Part shown: piece by piece, positions 51,531 to 60,737 of the stretch
How the letters are laid out: each line of letters opens with the position of its first letter
Numbering within the stretch: position 1 is the stretch's first letter
DNA from: Takakia lepidozioides
Lineage: Eukaryota; Streptophyta; Takakiopsida; Takakiales; Takakiaceae
Direction: 5' to 3'
Length of the DNA: 64,000 nucleotides
Assembly (NCBI GenBank): GCA_030704615.1
Contig: CM060732.1
Coordinates: 42,019,053 to 42,083,052 of the forward strand
Notes under the pieces: model-generated
Told to the model about the DNA's origin: nothing
What the model saw: only the letters and a program-made list of their open reading frames with translations
Database searches by the model: none
Program-made: the position numbers and the translations under genes

Positions 51531-52184
51531 GTTTACTGAGTCTTAATCGCAAGCGCTCTAGACAGTACTTTCTTGATCAAGAAACTTCAAAGAACTACCA
51601 CGCTTCCGCTCTCTACAGTGTGAATGCTGTAATAATTCACTACTCCACATTGCTTTAACAACGTATGTGGGCCCATAACCTAAAGCACAAATAGAAACAT
51701 GCAGTCTATATGTAGTGCTTCGACACAGCTTTGAATGGACATACAGACACAGTCTGTTCTATCTGATAACTAGCAAATTGAAAGCATACGTCACAGATCG
51801 CAAAGCAGCCTTGATACATATCCCCTAAGGTGCGAGACCAGAAGAAGCTAGCCATAGGCGGGAACCTACTTATTCAAAATCGTCCACCTGCGCGCAAGTG
51901 AACACTATCCTAGCTGGCACTATGCATACCATCTAAGACCCTAGTTGGCACAAGATCTAGAAGGCAGATGTTCCCCTTCTCTCTGCACTGTGGAATCAGC
52001 CGTCGAGTTGATGATGTCCTCTGCTAGTGCACTTGTGGTTGCTTGGTTAACAAAACTAGATCTACTATTCAACTGATGCATAGCTAATTAGTAGCTCACT
52101 ATAAACCAATAGGAGTTGGATATCAAAATTAGAATGAAGCAGATGACAGTCAGTAAGCTATCCAGTCTGGGATCCAATACCTGA

Positions 52185-53335
52185 GAACTACACCCATCTA
52201 TTTCTTGGCACTTTGCCAATTGGCAAAGTTACTGTGGTGTTCCAAACCATGATTCTTTCACTTGTTCTTTTTCTTTTTTCTTTTTTAAGAGAAAGGGGTA
52301 AATTGAATTAAAAGAGCAAGGAAAAACTAACCTTGCTGCAGAAAAGCCATGGAAACATAGAGGGGACACCGGCCCTTCACAGTGTAGATACTTTCACTTC
52401 CTTTCCTGAGAGCATGTGCCATGTACTGGTGGTTTGGTCTGAAAATAATCAGAGGTATGAATTTGGATTTTTATCTCAGTGACTTTTTCAGTCAGGGTTT
52501 TATGTCCAACCCAGATTGTCAAACCATTATCATCCAAGTGTACCATTTTTCCCCACTTATAATAAAGTAATCGGGCTTCATCCCTGTGAAGTCAGATTCT
52601 GGCGCCCACCAGAGATTCCCTTCCTCTGTGGTGGAGGCGCTTAAAGGGGGAGTATAGCTATGCATAGGATGAGGGATCTTACTCTAGAGGACTGCAGATC
52701 CTAAGGAACGATTCCCCAGACTTAATCACACACCGTACACTGAGACACTTTCATCCACACAGGTACACACAGAGATGAACAATCCAAAACCAGCACACCA
52801 GGGCTCAAGTCCCCCTTGATTAAATAGTCTTTTCATCCTTCATCTGCCTGGCCAGATGGCTGTCACTCATTGGCTCCTCATATTGTTATCCAGATGTCGT
52901 GACAGCTAGGCCGCCAACAAGGCTGTTGCTTAATATACTACTACCGGTTAATATAAGACAAGTTTATAGGCTCATCACTGACACATCCGTTGTAACAGTC
53001 GCCTTCATCCCCGTAGAGTCATAACATTCATTGATGGGGAATAAAGACTAGAGAGGAATCTGGTCCTTCACATATGTGAAGCCTTTGCAAGCGAGCTCCT
53101 GCGAGCTACTGCAATAAACATGTCCACTGCAAGTTGAGCGAAGGATAAAACCACGTCACTGGAAAAATCCCAAGTGCATGGTGATGAGGCCAGCAAAACA
53201 GCTACACTACCAGCAAGTGATCTCAAATCAAAACAAAGCCAGTCCAAAACAATTTGTCACTATACTAAGAATCGTCAGCAGCAGGGTCCTCTGTCGCACG
53301 CCGCTTGCGAGGTGTGAGAATCACATGTCGATTTT
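52185..53335. other. No gene seen
   Basis: The region is between the disrupted coiled-coil gene and the Ty3 remnant. It may include the 3' end of the former and an LTR of the latter, but I could not pair any terminal repeat. Confidence 0.35.
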
Positions 53336-53339
53336 CAAC

Positions 53340-55430
53340 ATTCAGACAGGTGAGGTCGAACTGCAAACGAGAGGGGACAAGTTGAGACACATGAACTGTG
53401 TCCTGGAGCGCAGCAGTGGAGGCATGTTGAGGTAACAAACGATATTGCCTGCCAGGAAGTATCCTGCAATCAAATAGGGCCCATCAATTCGAAGCTTGGC
53501 CTTGGAAACCTGCTTGCCAGGTTGAAGATGAACACACACGGTCTGGCTGATGACAAAACTCTCAGAGTACACCACCCGTCGGTTGTAGTATTTAGCCTAG
53601 GCAACCTGAGGCACTGCAATGTTGTGCTTGGCAGTCTCCCGCAAGCTCAACCTGTGAGCAGTCAGTTGTTCCAAAAACAGATCCCAATCGGGAGGTTCAT
53701 GCACTTGCACCTGTAAGACAGGGACATGTAACGGGGTCCTAGCCTTTCTACCATACAATAATTCAAAAGGAGAAAATCGAATGCTAACATGAACTGAAGT
53801 TCTATAAGCAAAGATAAGCACAGGCAAGGTGTTGTCCCACTCATAATGAGAGCCCCATTCTTTTCCAAGAGCTAGCACATTGTCTTATTAAACCTTTCAG
53901 TGAGCCCATTGCACTGAGGATTATAGGGAGCAGTCAAGCAATGCTTGACCCCCAATGTTGAAACAAATGACCTCCATCAATTGGTTGCAAAACTCGGTCC
54001 CCTAGTCAGTTAGTATCTCAGCAGGACATGCATGCCTAAGTATAACTTCATCAAAAAAGAATTGTGTCACTTCATCGCTATCCTTAGCAACCAAAGGCCG
54101 GATCTCAACCCATTTGGACAAGTAATCAGTGGCTACTGCAAAGTAGCTGTGGTTTTGAGAGGTCCGACTAAATCAAGGCCAACCCGAGCAAAGAATTCAG
54201 TGATAGGGATTGGCTGAAGTGGAAGAGGAGCTTGTGTTCTAGGTAGCAGGGTTTTAGTCTGATAGGGCACACATTGATGAATGAAGGTCGATACATCCTG
54301 ATGTAGGCCCTTCCAATAGTATTTTTCTTGCAACCTTTTGACGGTCTTGTGTACCCCTAAATGTGCAACATAGAGTGAAGCATGAAATATATATATATAT
54401 ATATGACGCCTCCCGAAGGGAGCGTAACTTATGGTGTCACTTGACCCCGAAGGGCTACTGCCTTCCAGCAGGATGGTGGACACCTTCATGACACACCAGA
54501 CGGTGGTTTGAACCCACAACCACATCCAACGTGGTATGTGCCCATTACCACTGGGCTACATGCTGGTTGTCGAAGCATGAAATAATTCTAATAGAGCAGG
54601 TACCGAACTCCTTTTGGGAATCTCCACAACATGTTCTTGCCCTCGAACCAAAAGTACCATTAACAGCTTCCCTTCATGTTCCCGATGAGATGGGACATGA
54701 TAGTTTACCTATCGCATGAGCTTGGGAGGGATGCCAGGTAAGTGAGCCTGATGTCTACATTTGTGGAGAAGAGCCTCGTACAGGAAATCGTCCATGCCTG
54801 CGTAACACATGACAAGACCCTCACAGGTTAGTGCAAGCTTGACTTGTGTCCGCCCCGGTGAGCTCCAGCCAGAATAACAAGACGCCAAAAAGAAAAGGGC
54901 AGCCTAATGTGAATACAGGCAGACACTGGAGAGCACAGCTCTGTCCCAAGGATAGGGTGAAAGAAGACAGGCTGCCAAATCAGGAACAGAAATAGTAAAC
55001 AAGGGAAAGACACCAGCTAGGCTTCATTAGTAACAACTAGTTCATGCAACACCCTGTACAATCTATCCAGCAGCAAATGACATCAGATCCCATGTGGACA
55101 TAAGATCTGGTGGTGAAGCGCGTGTGTCTACAAACAGTGAGAGAACTTGGTCCTGGCCACAATCCGGAACAGTAGCATTAGCATGGGATACAGATGTAAG
55201 ATCATCAAGCGTAGTGTAAGGCTCTGGAATTTTCGTCTCTCATCTAGTTAATGCATCCGCATTAGTGTTCTCTTTACCCTTTTTGTAACATATATCATAG
55301 TCAAATATCTGAAGGGTAAGAGCCCATCGAGCCAAGCGGCCAAAGAGCTCTCTTGGAGTTTTTAGAGCTTTCAGAGGTAAATGCCCGAAAATAACAAGTG
55401 TCTTGCAGCGCGGGGAAGGGACGATGATGT
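53340..55430 (-). pseudogene. Ty3/Gypsy retrotransposon remnant (RNase H, integrase, C-terminal tail)
   Basis: On the minus strand, from high to low coordinate: RNase H end (LKTPRELFGRLARWALTLQI, KGKENTNADALTR, 55240-55430), the integrase zinc domain (HLGVHKTVKRLQEKYYWKG, 54133-54390), the late integrase core (FAYRTSVHVSIRFSPFELLY, 53597-53878) and a tail with VHLQPGKQVSKAKLRIDGPY (53342-53575). Frames are broken in several places and the reverse transcriptase is absent. No LTRs found. A SINE interrupts it at 54390-54571. Confidence 0.85.
54377..54584 (-). mobile_element. Complete tRNA-derived SINE with 13-bp target duplication
   Basis: The body is about 54390-54571. On the minus strand it starts with an A box (TAGCCCAGTGGTAATGG), a B box (GGTTCAAACC at 54505-54514) about 35 bases later, a family-specific tail (GGAAGGCAGTAGCCCTTCGG, CCCTTCGGGAGGCGTCAT) and ends in a TA run. 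GAAGCATGAAATA flanks it at 54377-54389 and 54572-54584. It was moved by LINE machinery in trans and landed in the Gypsy remnant. Confidence 0.92.
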
Positions 55431-55710
55431 CCTCGCGTGCTTGAGCGCGGAGGGCTTTCACACACGGATCTCGGAGGAAGATCCTACATGGTGGATGCTG
55501 CACAACCGTTTTTCATCTCAAAATGGGGACTGGCTGCAGTCTGAGGATTCCAAGCCCATTACGCTCTACAATCCACTCCCACAACCAAATTTGTCAAGAG
55601 ATTCAATTCCCAGATACCCCACTTTGAATGAGTCGGATGCAGCGACACCTGTGCAGCTGGCAACATTCGCTTACAGATGTGCAGTTGAATAAGATTGCAG
55701 GAGGTTCGAA

Positions 55711-56945
55711 TTGGAGGGCGTCTCTATAGCACAGAGAAGGAGCACACGCTCTGTATGCTTGGTTGTACCCTGTTCCAAGCAAGCAACCATCTTTCTACTT
55801 AACTCCTTCATCAACATGTATTCCAAGTGCGGGAGCACCATGGATGCACGCCAAGTGTTTGAAAGAATGCATGACCGAGATATATCTACATAGAATGTAA
55901 TGATAGCAGGGTGTGCCAAGCATGGGTATGGTAGGGAGGCTTTCAAGATGTATGAGCTAATGCAACATGAAAGAATGACTCCCAACGAGGTGCTCGATTC
56001 CTGCCCAATCACAGTTACAAGAGCTGTTTTTGTTTCAATTCATTTCCTATGTTTGTGGTTTTGGATATCTGATTTGAATGTAGTGGTAGTTTCTGAAATT
56101 ACTTCATATGGAACCTTGTTTTGGGTTATTCATGATGGCAGGGTTGAAGATCAGGCACATTTGTTTGCTGGACACCAGACTTGTGGCAAGGCTAGTGCCT
56201 CCACCATGACCACTACTTCGGTAAAAGGGTTAAGAGAGGGAGTCAACAAGAAATCTTCCAGCATTTATGAGGATGTGAGGATACTATGTAAGGCAGGAAG
56301 ACTGCTGCACATTTTGACCTAACAAAGCATTCGGGTAGATTCCAATTTTTATGGTTGTCTCTTGCAGGAATGCATCATTAAGAAAGACCTAACAGAGGGA
56401 AAGCAGGTGGATGCCTACATTATCGAAAATGGATTTAAAGCCTGCTCAACACCAACATCAACATGTATGCCAAGTGTGGAAGCGTGGAGGCTGCGCGCCA
56501 GCAATTTGACAAAATGCCTAAACGAACTTTGTTTCTATGGACCATAATGATAGCAGGATATACCAAGGTTGGATGTGGTTTGGAGGCTTTCAAGATCTAC
56601 GAGCAAATGCAAAGGGAGGGGGTGACTCCCAGCAGGGTCACTTTCATCTGTATTCTTAATGCATGTGGTAGCCTAGGAGCTCTGGAAAAGGGAAAAAATG
56701 TCCATGCAGACATCATCAAAGCTGGCATTATTTCAAACATAAACTTGAAAACTGCCCTTGCTGACATGTACTATGCCAAATCAGGGAGTATGAAGCATGC
56801 GCATCAAGTGTTTAATAAAATGGGTCAACGGGATGTGGTCTCATGGAACACCATGATTGCAAGATATGCCCTGAATGGGTGTGGTAGGCAGGCTTTGGAG
56901 ATCTATGAGAAGATGCAACTTGGGGAAGGGGTGACAGCTGGCTAC
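55711..56945 (+). pseudogene. PLS-type pentatricopeptide-repeat gene remnant
   Basis: PPR units are clear: NSFINMYSKCGSTMDARQVF, MIAGCAKHGYGREAFKMYEL, KKDLTEGKQVDAYIIENGF, MYAKCGSVEAARQQFDKMP, MIAGYTKVGCGLEAFKIYEQ, ILNACGSLGALEKGKNVHAD and VFNKMGQRDVVSWNTMIARY. A TAG at about 55891 replaces Trp, about 370 bases without PPR code interrupt at 55990-56367, and a frameshift lies near 56450. Such proteins edit or process organelle RNA. This copy has no C-terminal E or DYW part and ends abruptly near 56945. Confidence 0.88.
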
Positions 56946-57003
56946 GAGACTCCTTTCAAACCGAGCAGTCTGTTCGTCTCCACCCCAACTCCTAAATAAT
57001 GTC

Positions 57004-57027
57004 AACGTCCACTGGGCAGTGGAGGTT
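57004..57027. repeat. 24-bp hairpin palindrome, copy 1
   Basis: AACGTCCACT-GGGC-AGTGGAGGTT, one mismatch in the stem. It sits next to the end of the transposase-like reading frame. Confidence 0.85.
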
Positions 57028-57126
57028 CTACAAAGTGGAAGAACAAGAAAGCATGATGGCATCAAAAAGAATAAAATCAGCCACAGTATTTTGAAAAAGG
57101 AAAAGGGGACAATGAATAAAAGTCAC

Positions 57127-58409
57127 CTCGTTGGACTCATCTCGAATTCTTTTCGAGTTCATTTTGGGTGGCAAAATTCTCAAAGTATCCCGACGTCCCT
57201 CTCCAATGCAACGTGTTTTGTGAGGCATAAGGTCAGTATTGGCATTGATAATGGACATGATGTTCCCCTCTGCCTGGAGTGTCCCTGGTCGAGGCCACTT
57301 GACGCCACAATTTCCGTGGAAAGATGACAAACAGCCCTCTTTACTGAGCTTTTTGTACTCCATGTACGTTGACCTTCCAATTCCGTGTATTATCCACCAT
57401 GCTTTCTCACAAACATCGACACCTTCTATCGTAACATACGACCTGCGCGATGACCCATCCATAATGTGAAGTCGTTTTGAAACATTCAATCCAAGTTTTC
57501 TCCTCTCATCGAATGACAAACCCCAAAATGCAGTACAAATTGCCAAGGTTTTTCTCCAATCAAAATACTGGCAGCACTGAAGCTTGCAGCAAGGTTTGCT
57601 GCTCACCGACCTCACTTCATCCAAAGTAAGATTTTTCTTGCACTTTTTGGAGTCCTCCATATTGGATGGTTTCTTCTTCCTAGTAAAATGCCTGTATGCT
57701 GCTTTCTTTACGCCTGTACCATGGTCGTCATTCTCCATGTCACTGCATGATTGTAGGAAATTTTCGAGATCAACGGAGAGTATCCGGCCATTTTCAAGAA
57801 GTCTTGTTTTTGTTAATGGCCATTTCACAATCGACATCAGTGAACCGGATTCTCCAGAGATTGTTCTGGTGACCAAAACCCCAACATCGTCATCTCCGAG
57901 TTTGTCATTCAGAATGATCTCGTTAGGAATGCATGCCTGAATTCGGCCTTCGAACAGGGCGTTTCCGTCCTGCCCTAGAAGAAGACACTACAAGTTTCTC
58001 CAACAATCTCTCCCCAGACCTACAGGCAGATCCCCTTCAGTCTCACCGTTTGACGGAATTTCATTGCTTTCAGTGCTTTGTCCTTCATAATCACTATCTT
58101 CTGTGATGGAATGACATCCTGGGTTTCTCTGGGATGCTGAATCCACAGTTTCATGCGTGCGAACACAGGACACGTCCCACACAACTGGAGTCCCAATCGC
58201 CTCCATCAATGTGTCAGCATCCATGGGCCGATAAGGCAGAGGACAGGAGCCAAATGCGTCATCACAAAAGATCAGGGTAACTGAAATGGTGGACGAACAC
58301 AAGTGGTGTCCGTGGCAAGTTCCTTCCCCAGAAACATTCAGGCAATCTCCTGAGGCAACAACTGAAGGAGATCCAGGAAGCGACAGAAACACCTTTTTTG
58401 CCTACTTGG
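57127..58409 (-). CDS. Transposase-like Cys-rich protein, incomplete at both ends
   Basis: Two exons join in phase: about 58014-58409 (acidic, Ser-rich, ending GETEGDLPV) and 57127-57974 (starting GQDGNALFEGRIQACIPNEI). The intron would be only 45 bases. The second exon holds KPCCKLQCCQYFDWRKTL, then FWGLSFDERRKLGLNV, VCEKAWWIIHGIGRSTYMEY, FHGNCGVKWPRP, ANTDLMPHK and RILPPKMNSKRI. This order (Cys cluster, C-x-x-AF-like IHGI helix, HG-G, P-x-LP) resembles the N-terminal part of a poorly described eukaryotic transposase-like family, by inference only. A donor GAG|GTGACT closes the exon. No catalytic DDE core follows before the PPR junction, so the gene is truncated. Confidence 0.5.
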
Positions 58410-58426
58410 AACCCCATGAAGTTAGT

Positions 58427-58450
58427 AACCTCCATTGGGCAGTGGAGGTT
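58427..58450. repeat. 24-bp hairpin palindrome, copy 2
   Basis: AACCTCCATT-GGGC-AGTGGAGGTT. On the minus strand it directly overlaps a TACTAAC branch-point-like motif (58421-58427), ahead of a likely acceptor for the transposase-like exon. It probably lies in an intron. Confidence 0.85.
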
Positions 58451-58694
58451 CAGTAAAATCCTATTACAGGACGGAAGATTAACTGAAGGAAAGAACGTCG
58501 TGCCACCGAAAGGAGAAACTTTAAGTATAACTTTTTCGACGGTTTTGAATGAGAAAAACAATATGGTTTGAGAAAGTAAAGTCAATGTTTGGATGTACAC
58601 TGGGACTGATGAAAAACAATTGGAATTAAATTGGAGTATGAGGTTGGAGTATAGACTACATCTATCTGAACTGTTAGATGAAGTCACAAATGCC

Positions 58695-58718
58695 AACCTC
58701 CACTGGACAGTGGAGGTT
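58695..58718. repeat. 24-bp hairpin palindrome, copy 3
   Basis: AACCTCCACT-GGAC-AGTGGAGGTT, perfect 10-bp arms. It lies upstream of the transposase-like gene. Confidence 0.9.
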
Positions 58719-58826
58719 GGATGATATCCGTTGATAAAATCAACCACATGGATGAACAATGGATAATGAAGAAGCCCTCTGTGGATGAAAAATTGATTCT
58801 ATGGATGGATGAATATTAATGTGGCG

Positions 58827-58843
58827 ACTGCCCAGTGGAGGTT
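58827..58843. repeat. Eroded hairpin palindrome, copy 4
   Basis: Only the loop and right arm remain: ACT-GCCC-AGTGGAGGTT. The left arm is lost. Confidence 0.7.
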
Positions 58844-58859
58844 TGGGAGTAACTTTAGA

Positions 58860-60410
58860 CAAACAAAAGCAAGTTTAGCTGGTGCACATGGTGAGTACAC
58901 AAAAAAATGAGTATCATACTATCCTACGTGAGAAATGTGCAATTGACACTTGAGACTAAGGAAGCAGGGAGAGACTCAGAGGCTGCTTCAGAAGTATTCT
59001 ATGGGCAGAGTGGTGCAGGACAGGCAAAGAGGTACACGTTGTCCAGAGAGGTGCAGGATGTCCAGAGAGGTGCGTGAGAGAAAAGAAGCAAGTGAGAGGT
59101 TCACAGTGGGAAGTTGGTGTTGTGTTGAGTCGGACGTTATATAGAGGTGACATGTAACTTTCATCTTTGAATCGCTCCAATGGCAATATGGTATGCTTTC
59201 TCTCCCGGATCGATTGTGGCCACCGTGGATTAAGGCGGAATCGAACGGCTTATTTCAACTCGCAAAATCACGGCTTCATTGAAAGTGTGCACAATTTTTC
59301 ATTTATTGACAGCAGCCATTGTCACATTAACTATGGAACAAACGATAACGGCCGCAATCAGACTGAATTCTATCGTACTTGTACATTAGTAGAACTACAT
59401 GTTTGGCATCATTATCGTGCGGCTCTGACAGCAGACTCTGGAATAAGCGTGAAGGATGTCGATTCTGACAAGTGGCCTGGAGAAATGAAGTCAGGCGGCT
59501 AATCGCCACAACTAATTTTGGACTGCACATTAACAATCGATCATTATAATTAGCTGGGAGGAATCCGGAGGTGAACCATAAAGCACTTTGAGATTGTTCT
59601 GTTTATATTTATCGTGCAGTTACAGTGAATAAAACACTTGGGCAGGGCGGGGCATTACATGCCGGCGCATTTCATTGGACAGCAAGGGTGGTGCATTACA
59701 GGTGTGCGGAATGCTCTGTCGTGCCTTGCTTGCTTACACATGTTTAATGTAGGGATGGACCTCTCGTGTCGGGTATCCCTCGATAAATGGGCAGTCCCTA
59801 TGGTGGCTCTGGACCTTAAATCGAGGAATGCCCGACACGAGGGGCCATCTACTATCCTTAAAGCCGTATGTCACATGGCACTTGCGGGTGTTGTCAAGGA
59901 ATATTTACGCCTGGCGGCTAACAGCCGAAAGTGATTGTGGACGGCTCATAATGAGACAATGATTATAGAGTGTGAGGAATCCGTAGGTACAGCGTTGTGT
60001 CCTCTGGCAGATTGAGTTCGAAACGACTGCCTAGGCGTGTCACGTGGGTGGTCACATGGGCGTTTGGGGCGTGGGTTAACGTTTGGTGGCTTCGAATCTA
60101 TTTTAAGATTTTTATAAGCGTGAGGGTTGTAGAGTCTGACCAATGGCGTCATTACAGTCATTTCGTTCTTTTTTCATTCGTCTGTCCGGTCGTCTGTTCA
60201 AACGTGTGTGCATTCGTCATTCAATTTGGAACAAAAGTTGAACTAATTTCATCTGTGTGGATGGACAGTATTAATGTTAGTTTGCGTGGATGTGGCAGAA
60301 CATCCATTTGGGCCGCGCGACCGTTCGATTTCGGACGGAGGCGATGGTTCAGATCATTCTTGAAGGTCGCTTATAAGGGGTGCGCTCTTTGAGCCCGGCC
60401 TTTGGGCTTC
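58860..60410. other. Gap without a recognised gene
   Basis: Open frames at 59167-59502 and 59638-59934 on the plus strand show no known motif. The second overlaps a foldback. I saw no copy of the 24-bp palindrome here. Confidence 0.4.
59755..59849. repeat. Foldback with about 29-bp arms
   Basis: The arms ATGGACCTCTCGTGTCGGG plus TATCCCTCGAT (59755-59784) and ATCGAGGAATGCCCGACACG plus AGGGGCCAT (59820-59848) pair with about four mismatches or bulges across a loop of about 35 bases. The size and imperfect pairing suit a small-RNA precursor or a tiny foldback element. Confidence 0.7.
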
Positions 60411-60411
60411 C

Positions 60412-60420
60412 TATTTTATA
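60412..60420 (+). promoter_or_regulatory. Candidate TATA box
   Basis: TATTTTATA lies about 320 bases before the start codon of the heptad-repeat gene. A purine-rich leader (GAGAGAAAGAG) follows. Confidence 0.35.
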
Positions 60421-60737
60421 CGCGTAAGCGCTGCGCGAGTGAGAGCTTGACTGTTGAGTGAGGAGAGCGTGAAAGGGAAGAGTTTTAGAGCGCGGAGAGA
60501 AAGAGACTGTACACTGGAGCGTGGAGAGAAAGAGAGCAGATTTGGCCGAGTGCAGAGAGAGCAGAGGGTGAAAGGTGAAAGAGTGAAATAGGTGTTTTTA
60601 GAAGAGCGGGGAGGAGAGACATGACAGTGGCGAGTGGAGATTGACGAGTGCAGAGGCGAGAGCACAGTGCAATTACCGGCATGCAGAGGTGCGGAAGAGA
60701 GTATCAAGCGAAGGACTGTGGTTGCAGGGGCACCAAA

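Larger units (their letters stand above)
43636..52116 (-). mobile_element. Copia LTR retrotransposon A, host of a nested element
   Basis: LTRs are at 43641-44000 and 51681-52111, flanked by the 5-bp target duplication GGAGT. In minus orientation the LTR starts TATTGG and ends GCTTTA, so the ends are TA...TA instead of TG...CA. A polypurine tract GAGTGGGAG precedes the 3' LTR. The coding order is that of Copia: Gag (51530 down), integrase, reverse transcriptase, RNase H. The left LTR lacks about 70 bp present in the right. Apart from that gap I count roughly nine differences, about 2-3 percent. Confidence 0.92.
43181..52184 (+). pseudogene. Coiled-coil gene relative of the 12.7-kb gene, split by a Copia insertion
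   Basis: An exon ending at 43257 encodes HATPEHTPEIDPPAKAKSQY and then IQEATIR before a GTAAAT donor. A later exon (from about 43575) reads KKMELMVLKIKRQILKLRMK and is broken at 43640. It resumes after the element at 52112 with LDIKIRMKQMTVSKLSSL and a TGA at 52182-52184. Removing the element and one target copy restores the frame across the break. The helical pattern resembles the last exon of the 12.7-kb gene. The inserted 8.5 kb should inactivate this copy. The 5' exons are not established. Confidence 0.6.

Noticed and set aside
55381-55692. 103-residue plus-strand open frame as the start of the PPR gene
   Set aside because: Its first part is the antisense of the Gypsy RNase H fragment, and no PPR unit is visible before 55.75 kb.
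58262-58759. 165-residue open frame on the minus strand
   Set aside because: It spans two palindromes and intron-like sequence, starts without an ATG, and has no coding character. Its lower part overlaps the true exon in another frame.
59167-59502. 111-residue open frame as a gene of the right-hand block
   Set aside because: No motif, no palindrome nearby and no convincing splice or promoter context. Left unassigned.
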